A stretch of DNA of 64,000 nucleotides. Origin: Luteolibacter sp. Y139 (GTDB lineage: Bacteria > Verrucomicrobiota > Verrucomicrobiia > Verrucomicrobiales > Akkermansiaceae). The stretch is from the NCBI RefSeq assembly GCF_038066715.1, contig NZ_JBBUKT010000008.1, positions 62,001 to 126,000 of the forward strand. The letters run 5' to 3'. Every line of letters starts with the position of its first letter. Within the stretch, counting starts at the first letter, position 1. The notes beneath the pieces were generated by a model. That model was not told the DNA's origin. It ran no database searches and worked only from the letters and a program-made list of their open reading frames with translations. Positions 16,846 through 28,300 of this stretch are shown in pieces. The position numbers and the translations under genes were made by a program.

Positions 16846-19800
16846 CTACGCATCAGAAATGACGCGTTTGAGAACTTTTAACAACGTTTCTGCGCTGCAT
16901 GGCTTAGGCAAAAAGTGACGGACGCAGCTGCTTGCCTCTCGCGCACGGGCGTCGTGACCGGTCACGCCGCTGGAAGCGATGATTTTCACATCGGGGTGAA
17001 TCTCCACGAGCGCACGGATCACTGCGGCTCCGTCCATGCCGGGCATCATCATGTCGGTAATGACTACAGAGATCTGCGCGTGATGCTGGAGGAAAAGTTC
17101 TAGCGCTTCGTTGCCATTTGCCGCGAGCAGGACATTGTAGCCGAAGGATTCCAGCGTGCGGCCGGTGACGCGGCGGATGAATTCCTCATCGTCGGCAATG
17201 AGCACCGTCTCGCCATCGCCGCGGGGCAGGGGGCCTTCGCCTTGATCGGGAGCAGTGTCGCCGGTGCCGGGGAGGCCGGGCAGGAAGAGATCGAAGCGCG
17301 CACCGCGGCCGGCCGGGCTGGCGGCACGGACGAAGCCACCGTGGCTCTTGATGATGGCGAGCGAGGTGGGCAGGCCGAGGCCGGTGCCCTTGCCAACCTC
17401 CTTCGTGGTGAAGAAGGGCTCGAAGATTTTTTCAAGGTGCTGCGTGGGGATGCCGGAGCCGCTGTCTTCCACGCTGATGCGGACATAGGGGCCGGGCTTG
17501 GCATCGGGCTCGCGCGCGGCCTCGCGGGCATCGAGGTCGAGATTCTCGGCGGCGATGGAGATGCAGCCGCCATGGGGCATCGCATCGCGGGCATTCACGC
17601 AGAGATTGATGAGCACCTGATGGAGCTGGGTGGGATCGCCCTGGAGCGTCCACAGGCTGCGGGGCACGCGGATATCGAGCGTGATGTCCTTCGGGAAGGT
17701 ATCGCGCACGATGTTCTCCACGTCGCCGACGAGTTGGCGGGCATGGATTTCCACGCGGCGGCCTTCCATGCCGCGGGCGAAGGAGAGCACCTGGCTGACC
17801 ATGTCCGCACCACGCCGCGCGCTGCCGGCGAGTGTGGCTAACAGCTCGCGGCCGCGTTCCGAGGTGACTTCCGAGTGCAGCAGCTCGATCGACATGCTGA
17901 TCGGCGCTAGCACGTTGTTCAGGTCATGGGCAATCCCTCCCGCGAGGGTGCCGATGCTCTCCAGTCGCTGCGCGCGCAGGAACTGCTGCTGGAGCTTCCG
18001 GTGCTCGGTGATGTCGGTATTGATCGCGAGGATGTACTTCGGTGCGCCGGTCGGATCATGGAGGAGTGTCCAGCGGCCTTCCACGGTGATCTGTCTGCCA
18101 TCGCGGGCGAACTGCTGGAGTTCACCGAGCCATTCGCCGGTTTCCAGCACGGTGCGGCAGGCGTCCTTGAATTCGGTGGTGTCGCGATAGAGCAGCGTTT
18201 CCACCGAGAGCCCGAGGGTTTCCTCCGCGGTCCAGCCGTAGAGGCGCTCGGCGCTCTTGTTCCAGTAGGTGATGCTGTGATCGAGCTCGCGGACCATGAT
18301 GGCATCGCGTGCTTGATCGAGCAGCGATGCCTGTTCGCGGATGCGTGCATCGGCGAGCTGGCGATCGAGCTCGGCGGACGCGCGGGTGGCGAAGATCTGG
18401 AGCGTGGATTGCACCAGCGCGGTCTCTTCCAGCGGTGTCTTGAAGAGCACCACCATGACGCCGGCGACCGTGCCATCGCGATGTCGCAAGGGGATGCCCG
18501 CATAGGCATGGATGCCATAGACGACGAGCAAGTGATCTTCCGGGAAAAGCTCCTGCACGCCTCGATCGAAGATGCAGACCTTGCCCTCGGTGACGTTTTC
18601 ACAAGGCGTGCCGTAGAGGCTGTAGGTCACGTTCTCCTCATGCTTGCCATCCATCACGAAGGAGAGCGTGGTGATCGAGAGCTCGGCGGGATTCAAGCTG
18701 CCGATCACACCGGCGTGCGCGCCGAGTGCCTCGACCATGTTCATGGTGAGCAGGTCGAAGAACTCGGTGCCGGTGCCGGAGGTGACGGCCTGGGCCACTT
18801 TCAGCACGATCTCCTCGGTGCGGCGCATTTCCTGCCGCGAGCGCAGCGTGCCGATGCCAAACGCGAGGTCGTCCGCGAGCTGGCGGAGCAGGTCGATCTC
18901 ATCATTCCCGGCCTGCAGGACTTCCGGTGCGTAGAGCCCGAGTGTGCCGAAGACGCGGTCGCCATCGCGTAGCGGGAGGAAGATCACGCTGCGATAGCCG
19001 CGGTCGGTCGCCTCGCCCAACCAATGGAAGAACGCATTCTCCAAGGTGATGTCGCGGCAGACGATGATCTCGCCGGTGCGGATCGAGCGACCCGCAGGGC
19101 CTCGTCCGGTCGGGCAATTTTCATCCCATGTGAGGAGGATCTTTTCCAGGTAGCCATCCTCGGCTCCGGCCCATGCCATGGCCTCGATGCTCTTTTGCGA
19201 GTCATCGCGCGCGTAGCCGACCCATGCCATGCGGTAGCCGCCGGTATTCACGGCGACGCGGCAGATCTCCTCTAACAACTGATGCTCGCTGGTCACGCGG
19301 GTGACCGCTTCGTTGGAGGCGCTGAGCATTTGCAGCGCACGATTGAGGCGGGCCAGGTCCTGCTCGGCTTCCTTGCGCGCGGTGAGGTCGGTCATGCCGC
19401 CGACCATGCGGATGGCGCGGCCGCCTTCATCGCGGATCACGAAGCCGCGATCGAGCACGTAGGCATAGCGGCCATCGGCCTTGAGGAAGCGGTATTCGTC
19501 CGACCAATGCTCGCCGCCTTCGGTGATGATGCGGCGGATGCCGGGCAGCACGCGCCGGGCATCGTCCGGATGAATGCGGTGATACCACGACTCGGCGGAC
19601 GGCTCGATCTCGCTGCGCTTGAAGCCGAAGAGCGTCTCGAAGCCCTCGTTCCACCAGATCTCATTGGTGGCGAAGTTCCAGTCCCACACCGCATCGTTGG
19701 TGGCGCGGGCGACGACCTCGAAGCGCTTGCGGGTTTCGCGTGCGGCATCCTCGGCACGCTGGCGTTCGCTGCCTTCCAGCGAGAGCGAGACGAGATTCGC

Positions 19801-21969
19801 GACGGCGGCGGCGAAGGTCTTTTCATCGCCGGTCCAAGTGCGGATGGGGCCGACGTGCTCGCTGCACATCACGCCCTCGATGCTGCCGCCGAGATGGATC
19901 GGCGCGTCTAACATCGAGGTGATGCCCAGTGGCAACAGGTAGTTGTTGGAGAACTCAGAGGTGCGCGGATCGGTCATCGCGTCGTCCGCGGCGATCACAT
20001 GCGTGTCCTCCATCGCTTGGAAATACGCGGGGCAGGTGCCGGAGGTGATCACCATGCCGCTGCTGTGGCGATGGCTCTCCAGTTCGTAGAGATCCACGCA
20101 GCGGATTGCTTGTCTGTCGGCGGTGTAGCGCCAGATGCTGACGCGTGCCACGCCGAGCGCCCGGGCATGGCCCTCGGTGATGCGGTGGAAGGAGCTCTCG
20201 TCGTGATCCAGCGCGAGCGGCGGCATGTCGGTGAGGGCGATCAAGGCATTCCGCTGCCTCACATAGCGCTCCTCGGTGGCGCGGGCTTCATCCTCCGCGC
20301 GCTTGCGCTCGGTGGCGTCCCGCATCACGCCGACCTGATAGGCGACGCGGCCCTCGGCATCGTTCACGGGCACGATGTCGACTTCCAGCCACAGCTCCTC
20401 GCCGTTCTTCTTGAGATTGAGCAGTTCCGCCCGCACCGGATCACCGCGCATCAAGGCGAGGCGGATGCGGTCAAGCTCGGCACGCTGGGTCTTCGGACTC
20501 TGGAGGAAACGCGGCGACTTGCCGAGTGCCTCCTCGCGCGTGTAGCCGGTGACGCGGGTGAAGGCATCGTTGACGAAAAGGATGCGCGGCTCCGGTTCAT
20601 CCCAAGCGCCGGCGTTGGTGATGATAACCAGGTCATTGATGCGGGCGACGCTGGCCTCTAACAGCCGCAGCTGCTCGCGGGACTGGCGCTGCGTGGTGAC
20701 GTTGCGGAGATAAACCGCCAGCCCTTCCTCCGAAGGAAAGGCGCGGATCTCGAACCACTGGCCGAAGGGCTGATAGAAGAACTCCTCGAGAACGCCGAGC
20801 CGGCCTTTCTCCATCGCCTCGCGATAAGTGCGTTCCACGGCCGTGCCGCGCACATCGGGGAACAAGTCCCAGATGACCTGACCCAGGACTTCGCCACGCT
20901 TTTGCCGCAGGATGTCCTCGGCCTCCGAGTTCAGGTAGGTGAACTGCCAGTCGCGGTTCAGGGTGAAGAAGGCATCGGTGATGCTTTCGAGCGTGGCGAG
21001 CAATCGCTCGTTCAGATGAAGTGCCCGGTGCTCGGAGGCCTTTCTCAGCGAGATGTCCTGGAAGGCGCCCTGGATGCGGCGGATGGTGCCATCGGCATCC
21101 CGCACGGCTTCGCCGCTGGAGCGCACCCAGACATGGCGGCCCTTGGCGGTGATGAGTTCCGCTTCTTCATCGAAAGGCTCGCCGGTGCTTACGCAACGCT
21201 CGAAGGCTTGGAGGATGCGCTTGCGCGAGGCTTCCTCATAGAAGGCGAATGCCTCGTCTCCGGTTGGGATATAATCCGGTGCCGCCTCGTGAATCGCGCG
21301 GACTTCATCGGACCAGGTGATGAGCATTTCCGGGACGTCCACTGTCCAGCCGCCGAAGCGCGCATTGCGGCCGGCGATCTTCAGCAGCGTCTCGTCCTGG
21401 CGTGATTTCGCAGCAGCACGTCCGCGTTCGATGGCAAGCGCCACCAGCTTGGCCGCGGACTCGGCGCGGGAGAGTTCGTCGGGGTGGGGGAAGCGATGCT
21501 CGCGGTGATAGATGCCGAGCGTGCCGAGGACCTGTCCCGCGGTGGAAAAGACCGGCACCGACCAGCACGCCAGCAGGCCATGGCGGATCACCAGCTCGCG
21601 GGCCGAGGCCCAGTCGGGATGAGTGGTGATGTCCGCGATCAAGACCGGCTCGCCACGGGCCGCCGCACTGCCACAGGAGCCGAAGCCATCCAGGATCGGC
21701 AACTGGCGTGCCGCTGCGGTGAATTCCTCCGGTAGCCCCGGTGCCGCTGCGAGCGTCAGGGTGGTGCGCTTTTCATCCGCCAGGAAGATCGAGCACAGCG
21801 CGCCATCATCCGACATCTCCTCGATCCGCCGGGCGATCCTCTCTAACACCTCCTCCAACGGCAATCCCGAGAGGATCAGCTCGAGCGCTTCCGCCTGACC
21901 GGCCCAGAAAGCCTCCCGCCAAGGTCGTTGCGGGCGCTCGCGGTGATGTTCTTCAGGTAGGTGGCTCAT
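16846..21969 (-). CDS. Multi-sensor (GAF/PAS) hybrid histidine kinase
   Basis: A 1,707-residue soluble kinase with no transmembrane segment. The domains, by eye, are GAF (30-185), PAS (195-315), PAS (320-430), PAS (435-560), GAF (565-745), PAS (750-880), GAF (885-1060), GAF (1060-1225), PAS (1228-1325), HisKA with phospho-His in GGIAHDLNN (about 1346), HATPase_c (N-box LINLCVNARDAM, G-boxes DSGSGIP and GTGLGLPTS) and a C-terminal receiver (about 1585-1707, acceptor Asp in VVITDMMMPGMDG). The third PAS has a LOV-like stretch, GKSPRFLQSP, in which the flavin-bonding Cys is replaced, so light sensing by that route is unlikely. It works with the NtrC-type regulator downstream; the C-terminal receiver suggests either phosphorelay or feedback control. 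Confidence 0.93.
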   Translation of the reverse strand: MSHLPEEHHRERPQRPWREAFWAGQAEALELILSGLPLEEVLERIARRIEEMSDDGALCSIFLADEKRTTLTLAAAPGLPEEFTAAARQLPILDGFGSCGSAAARGEPVLIADITTHPDWASARELVIRHGLLACWSVPVFSTAGQVLGTLGIYHREHRFPHPDELSRAESAAKLVALAIERGRAAAKSRQDETLLKIAGRNARFGGWTVDVPEMLITWSDEVRAIHEAAPDYIPTGDEAFAFYEEASRKRILQAFERCVSTGEPFDEEAELITAKGRHVWVRSSGEAVRDADGTIRRIQGAFQDISLRKASEHRALHLNERLLATLESITDAFFTLNRDWQFTYLNSEAEDILRQKRGEVLGQVIWDLFPDVRGTAVERTYREAMEKGRLGVLEEFFYQPFGQWFEIRAFPSEEGLAVYLRNVTTQRQSREQLRLLEASVARINDLVIITNAGAWDEPEPRILFVNDAFTRVTGYTREEALGKSPRFLQSPKTQRAELDRIRLALMRGDPVRAELLNLKKNGEELWLEVDIVPVNDAEGRVAYQVGVMRDATERKRAEDEARATEERYVRQRNALIALTDMPPLALDHDESSFHRITEGHARALGVARVSIWRYTADRQAIRCVDLYELESHRHSSGMVITSGTCPAYFQAMEDTHVIAADDAMTDPRTSEFSNNYLLPLGITSMLDAPIHLGGSIEGVMCSEHVGPIRTWTGDEKTFAAAVANLVSLSLEGSERQRAEDAARETRKRFEVVARATNDAVWDWNFATNEIWWNEGFETLFGFKRSEIEPSAESWYHRIHPDDARRVLPGIRRIITEGGEHWSDEYRFLKADGRYAYVLDRGFVIRDEGGRAIRMVGGMTDLTARKEAEQDLARLNRALQMLSASNEAVTRVTSEHQLLEEICRVAVNTGGYRMAWVGYARDDSQKSIEAMAWAGAEDGYLEKILLTWDENCPTGRGPAGRSIRTGEIIVCRDITLENAFFHWLGEATDRGYRSVIFLPLRDGDRVFGTLGLYAPEVLQAGNDEIDLLRQLADDLAFGIGTLRSRQEMRRTEEIVLKVAQAVTSGTGTEFFDLLTMNMVEALGAHAGVIGSLNPAELSITTLSFVMDGKHEENVTYSLYGTPCENVTEGKVCIFDRGVQELFPEDHLLVVYGIHAYAGIPLRHRDGTVAGVMVVLFKTPLEETALVQSTLQIFATRASAELDRQLADARIREQASLLDQARDAIMVRELDHSITYWNKSAERLYGWTAEETLGLSVETLLYRDTTEFKDACRTVLETGEWLGELQQFARDGRQITVEGRWTLLHDPTGAPKYILAINTDITEHRKLQQQFLRAQRLESIGTLAGGIAHDLNNVLAPISMSIELLHSEVTSERGRELLATLAGSARRGADMVSQVLSFARGMEGRRVEIHARQLVGDVENIVRDTFPKDITLDIRVPRSLWTLQGDPTQLHQVLINLCVNARDAMPHGGCISIAAENLDLDAREAAREPDAKPGPYVRISVEDSGSGIPTQHLEKIFEPFFTTKEVGKGTGLGLPTSLAIIKSHGGFVRAASPAGRGARFDLFLPGLPGTGDTAPDQGEGPLPRGDGETVLIADDEEFIRRVTGRTLESFGYNVLLAANGNEALELFLQHHAQISVVITDMMMPGMDGAAVIRALVEIHPDVKIIASSGVTGHDARAREASSCVRHFLPKPCSAETLLKVLKRVISDA

Positions 21970-22249
21970 GGAGTGCGGGACGCCTCTCTGGGGGGAGTTC
22001 CCGCCGGGATTTCCCGGAAAGTTTGTTAGAAAGTGTCAGGGTGCGCGGCCGGTCTGCGCCACGCGGTGCAACAATCGGGTGCGGGGCATGCCACGGACGG
22101 CGCAAACATGCAAGACCCGCTCGGCGAGGGGGGAATTGACGGGGGATGGACGAAATAGTCCGGGATGATGAAAACTGTAAAAAATGTCAAATACTGCCAT
22201 TAAAAGTATTTACTTTGACCAGATTGGGCCGGTTCTGATACGCGTATTT
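21970..22249. promoter_or_regulatory. Divergent promoter region of kinase and giant repeat protein
   Basis: No gene is seen. A possible promoter for the rightward gene is TTGACC (22215-22220), an 18-bp spacer and TACGCG (22239-22244), which would start transcription close to the hairpin at 22250. A degenerate CTCTGGGGGGAG hairpin half lies near 21984 on the kinase side. Confidence 0.35.
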
Positions 22250-22274
22250 GTCCTACATCTCAGAAATGTAGGAC
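22250..22274 (+). promoter_or_regulatory. Perfect 9-bp hairpin in the 5' leader of the giant gene
   Basis: GTCCTACAT-TCTCAGA-ATGTAGGAC, 35 bp before the start at 22310. It could be a 5' mRNA-stabilising hairpin or a dimeric repressor site. Confidence 0.5.
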
Positions 22275-22309
22275 GGAAACCCTCGCAAAAATCCTCGAAC
22301 CCAAGACCC

Positions 22310-25300
22310 ATGACCTCCAGAGCCTCCCTTCAGGCGCTGGCGTTGCTTTGCACCGCTGCGCCCGCCTCCTTCGCCGCGAATCTTTACTGGGACAATGTCG
22401 GCGGCACCGCCAACGACTGGTCCGGAGTTTCCAACTGGTCGACTGTCGTCGGCGGTGGAACCGATCCCGCGGCCGTGCCCGGTGCGAGTGACCTGGCGAT
22501 TTTCAGCGCCTCGACCGTGGCCGCCGCGCAGACGGTGAATTTGAATGCCGACCGCCCTGTGCTCGGCTTGAGCTTCACCTCCGGCCAAGCGCATTCGCTG
22601 CTGGGCGGTGGCACGAACCGGACGCTGACGACCGGCGCCAGCGGCATCGATAAGACCGGAGCGGGCGCGATGACGATCGGCTCCGCGACGGCTGGCCAGC
22701 AGGTGGCAATCACGATCAGCGGCGCGCAGACCTGGTCGAACAGCAACAACACCGGCGCGATCGTGGTGCAGAACAACATCACGCCGTTGAGCGCGGCGGC
22801 AGGCACTGTCTTGACGCTCGGAGGGACGAGCACGGCTGCGAACCAGATCAACGGGGTGATCGCCAACAACACGGCGACCGGCGTGACCAGCATCGTGAAA
22901 AGCGGTGCGGGCCAGTGGGGACTGGGTAATACGACCACCGCGGTGGCGAACACCTTCACCGGCGGCGTCACGATCAACGCGGGCACGCTGCGCATCGAGC
23001 GGCCCACCGCAGCGGCGACGCTGACCACGCTCGGCACCGGTGCAGTGACGGTGAACAGCGGAGCGACGCTTCATTTCTTCACCGGCAGCTCGGCGAACAA
23101 TCTCACCCATGCAAATGCGATCACGCTCAACAGCGGCACGATCTTCTTCGAGGATGGCAATACCGTGCTGTCCGGCACGGTGGGTCTAACCGGGAACAAC
23201 ACGATCCGCGGCCGTTGGGATGACAAGGACCTGACGATGTCCGGCATCGTTTCCGGCAACGGCGGCATCACCAAGATCAACACCACCGCCACAGGTGCGG
23301 TGGAATTGATCCTGTCCGGAGCGAACACCTTCTCCAGTGCCTCGACCGGTGGCGTGCTCACGGTGAACGGCGGCTATGTCCGTCTCGCCAATGCCAACGC
23401 GCTCGGCAACACGCCGACGATCTTCGCGAACAACACGCAGGCGGCCTCGACGGTCGGCGTGAGGCTTGCCGGTGGCATCACGATCGGCTCCGGCCGCACC
23501 CTGATCCTGCGCAATGGCACCAACGTGGCCAACGACCAGCGCGCCGCGCTCGACAACATCACCGGCAACAACACGTGGGCCGGCTCGATCGTGGTGGAAA
23601 GCCCGGTGGCCGGCGTGCGCAACCAGACGCTCACTTCCTCCGCGGGCACGCTCACGATCACCGGCAATGTCTACAACAGCAACGTGCTGCCCTCCGCGGG
23701 GATCTTCCTGCGCGGTGCGGGCACCGGCGTGATGAACGGCAACTTCTACCTCGGAAGCGCCCAGATCGCGAAGACCGACGGCGGCACGTGGACGATCAAC
23801 TCCACCGGCAACAACCAGGGCTCGACGACCGTCGCGGTCGGCAACGTGGTGCTGAACAACACCAACGCGCTGGAGCCTAACAAGCCACTGGTGCTCGGCC
23901 AGGGCGATGCTCAGAACGGCACACTGACGATCAATGCCGGCTTCACGCAGCACTTCTCGACCATCGATACCGCCACCGGCACCAATGGCGCGCATGTCAT
24001 CACCGGTGCGGGCTCGCTGGATACCGGTTCTTCGCCGGTGACGGTGACCGTGGTCGATGGCACCGCAGCGGATGACCTGACGATCGCTTCCGGTGTGATT
24101 GGCACGGGTGGCATCAGCAAGGTGGGCCCGGGTGCGCTGGCGCTGAATGGCAACACCGTGAATGCGCCGTTTGCAGTGAGCGCGGGTGCGATCGGTGGCA
24201 ATGGCACCTTCGCCAGCAATCTTTCCGTGAACTCCGGTGGCACGCTTCGTCCCGGCACCGCGACCAGCGCGGGCACGATCAATGCCAGCACGCTTACCCT
24301 GAACAGCGGCGCGCTCGCCGTGAACCTCGGCACGGGCGGCAATGACTTGATCAACGTGACCAGCCCCGGCGGCCTGAGCAAGAGCGGCACGACCACGATC
24401 AACATCACGCCGCTCGGCACGATCAACACGGCCTCGACGTTCTATCCGATCATTTCCTACACCGGTGCCTCGCCGGGCACCTCTGGTCTCGCGCTCGGTG
24501 CCTTGCCCTCGCGTGTTGCAGGCAGCCTGACGGACAATGGTTCGGCGATCGGCCTCACCGCGACCAATGATCAGGTCCGCTGGGTGGGCAATCTTTCCAA
24601 TACCTGGGACGTCAACACGACGCAGAACTGGCAAACGGTGACAGGTGCCGCCGCGACGAATTACCTGCAGGGCGACTCGCTGCTCTTCACGGATGCGAGC
24701 TCCAACACCTCGATCTCGCTCGGCGTGGCAGTGACTCCGGCGCAGGTGGATTTCCAGAACACGTCCGGCGGTCCGGCCTACACGCTGTCCGGTGCCGGCT
24801 CACTGAGCGGCGGCATGAACTTCATCAAGAGCGGCACCGGATTGGTCACGCTCAATGGCACGGCGGCTCATTCGTATAGCGGCACCACCACGATCGGTGC
24901 GGGCACGCTGGCGGTGAGCGGAGCTACCAGCAGCCTCACCGGCACCAGCGGCGTGGATGTCGCGTCCGGTGCGACGCTGCGCTTGTTCTCGGCGAATGCG
25001 GACTTCGGCTTTACGCGTCCACTCAGTGGCGCGGGCATCGTGGAGATCGATGCGAATACCAGTGGCACCGCCGGTGCTCGCAATGTCACGCTCACGGGCA
25101 CCAGCCCGGGCTTCAGCGGCACGCTGCGGCTGAATCCATCCGGGAACCTCGCGGCCAATGGCAGCTTCCGCTTGAACAGCGTGACGCAGGGAGCCCTGGG
25201 CACTGCTTATGTGGAAGTGAACCCGCGCGGCCAGCTGTGGGTCAGCGGCACGGTGGGGAACAATGCCACCATCAGCGGCTACGGTTATCAGGAAGCTGGC

Positions 25301-28300
25301 GGCGGCACGGCAACCGCCGTGGCGACCGGAGCCGATGGCAGCTCGCCGACTCTTCCGAGCGGCACCTATGCCGGCAATAGCGGCGTCGGTGCGATCCGTC
25401 TCGATAACGCGACGATGACGGGCAATATCCTGCTCTCGGGCGATTCGAAGATCTCGGCGCTCAACAACACCGGCACGCTGGCGGGAAATCTGAGCAATGT
25501 TTCCTCGAGCGATGATCTGGTCGTCGGCGGTGGCAACAACGGCACCACCATCCAGCTCACCGGCAACAACTCCGCTCTCGAGCGCATCTGGGTGAATGGT
25601 GGCGGCACCACCGGCACCAACACGCTCGTGGTGGGCAACAACACGACCACCGGCACGCTCGGCACCGGCGATGTGGTTCTGTTCCAGGATGCATCGGCTG
25701 CGGGCCTGCGCGTGCAGCGCAGCGATGGCTACTCGATGCCTGCGGGCGTGAACGTCATCGCCGCACGCGATGCCACCGCGACCAACCTGACCAAGTCCTT
25801 CCTGCATGCGAACAGCACCGGCACCGGACTCACCATCGGCGGCCTCGGCTCGAACATCATCGACCTTTCGGATGGCACCAATGGTGGCACCGTGAGCGTC
25901 GGCACGAATCTAACGGGTGCCATCCTCAACATCAATTCCGGCACCACGATGGAAACCCGCAGCTTCTGGGTGGGTGAGGCGGCGAACAACTCCGCCACGG
26001 TCAACCAGAACTCCGGCTCGGTGGCGCTCAACGGCGTCAACACCGATACCAACAACAACCTGCGGCTCGGCCACTGGGGCACGGAGACGTCCACCTACAA
26101 CATGGCGGGCGGCACCCTGACCTTCGGTTCTCCCGCGCCTGCGACCACGCCTTCGGCCACGGGGGAACTCGCCGGCGGCATTTACGTCGGCGTCGATGGA
26201 ACCGGCGTCTTCAATCAATCCGGCGGCACGGTTTCCACGAACTTCGTGGTGCTGGACAACCGCGGTGACACCGCCGCCGGCACCAACATGCCGACCGGCA
26301 TCGACCAGTTCAACATCACCGGTGGCGCGCTCGAACTGAAGTCTGCCTACGGCCTCATCGCCCGCAATGGCACCACCGCGATCAGCTTCGGCGGCGGCAC
26401 CGTCCGCAACACTGCGGGCGATGGCACGGACGTGGCGATTAACGGCATCGTCGGCACCTCGGGCAACACCACGCTCGATACCGTCAATGCCACCCGCAAG
26501 ATCAGCCTGATGAACAACATCACCGGCACCGGCACGCTCACCGGCACCGGCGGCGGCACGATCAACCTGAACCCGGACAGCAATGCGACCCGCACCGGCA
26601 CCTCGACCGGCACCGGCACGCAATCGATCACCGCAAACCTGGCGGGCTCGAACCCGGTGGCCAAGCAGGGCATCGGCACCACCACCCTTGCGGGAACGAA
26701 CACGCTCACCGGTGCGACGGCGGTGAACTTCGGTCGCCTCAATCTCACGGGCACGATTGCGAGTTCCGCGCTGACCGTGGACAATGGCGCCTTGCTCGGT
26801 GGCGAAGGCACCGCGGCCTCGGTCACCTTCGGTGCGACCGCCGGGGATAGCACCGATGTCTTCATCGACGGCCTTACTTCCGGTGCGCTCACGTCCACCG
26901 GCGCGTTGACGGTGAATGGCACGCTCTACGTCAATCTGAACGGCACGCCTGCCAACTCCGGCACCATCACGGTGCTCAATCACGGCGGCACTACGGCGAC
27001 CGCGTCGAACTTCCTCCTGATGGACGCCGCGGACTATCGCTCGAGCACCTTCAACGTGACGGCGAACAAGGTCACGCTGGACTACTCGAAGAAGGATCTG
27101 GTCTGGGATGGCAGCACCGACACCTGGGAAATCGGCGGGGCTGACAACGACTGGAACAATGCTTCTAACGACAACTTCTTCACCGGTGACAAGGTGACCT
27201 TCGGGGACAGCTTCATCTCGGGGAACCAGACGCTGTTCATGGCCGGCGCGCTGAAGCCGAGCTCGGTGGTCTTCTCCGCGAACACCTTCGACTACGACCT
27301 GTCGGGAACGCCGGGCAATGGCATCGGTGGCACGGCTTCGGTCAGCAAGACGGGCGATGGCAACTTGACTCTGGGCGGTGACAATACCTTCACTGGCGGG
27401 CTGACGATCTCCAATGGCACGGTGAACCTTTCCTCCGCGACGGCCCTCGGCGCGACCGGTGGACAGATCACGGTGACCGCCGGTGGCCAGCTGAACATGA
27501 AGGGCTTCAGCCCGGCTTCCAGCGGCCGCAATTACTCGCTAACGATCGCGGGCGACGGCTCCGATGGCTTTGGCAATGGAGCGATCACGAACGACATCGC
27601 CTCCGTTGCCGTCAATTCGGGCCTGCAGAACCTGACGCTGAGTGGCAATGCGACCGTCGGCGTCTACAGCGGCACGCTGCCGAATGGCAACCGCCTCGAC
27701 TTCGGCGTGGGTGGTGCGATCAACGGCAACGGCTTCATCCTGACCAAGACGGGTGACGCCATGGTCGGCCTGCGCGGTCCATCGACGAACATTTCCTACA
27801 TCGTCGCCCAGGGCACGCTGCGTGCGGAAGACAACGACCTCGCGTTCGGCAATGCGGTGCAGGTGAATACCGGAGCCACGCTCGACAGCTGGACCAACCG
27901 CACCTTTGCCACGCCGGTCACCTTCAAGACCGGTTCCACGTTGCTCTCCTCGAGTGGCACGGCGAACTGGACCGGATCGCTGGTGGTGGAAGGCGACCTC
28001 ACCCTCGGTGGCGCGGGCAACGTCAACCTCACCCAGCCGCTGATCGACGTCGGCACCGGAGTGCTCACCAAGAGCGGTGCCGGCACGGTCATCCTCTCGT
28101 CGGGCAACTTCTTCAACCGCAAGGTCAACGTCACCGGCGGCGTCCTGCGGATCCCGACCGATGATGGGCTCGGTGTGGCTCCCGGTTCTCCGGTGGCCGA
28201 CTCGCTCACCTTGCAGGGCGGCGGCAAGATCCAGGCTGGCAATGCCACCACCGGTGTGGACATGACGCTGAACACCAACCGCGGGATCACCCTGCCTTCC

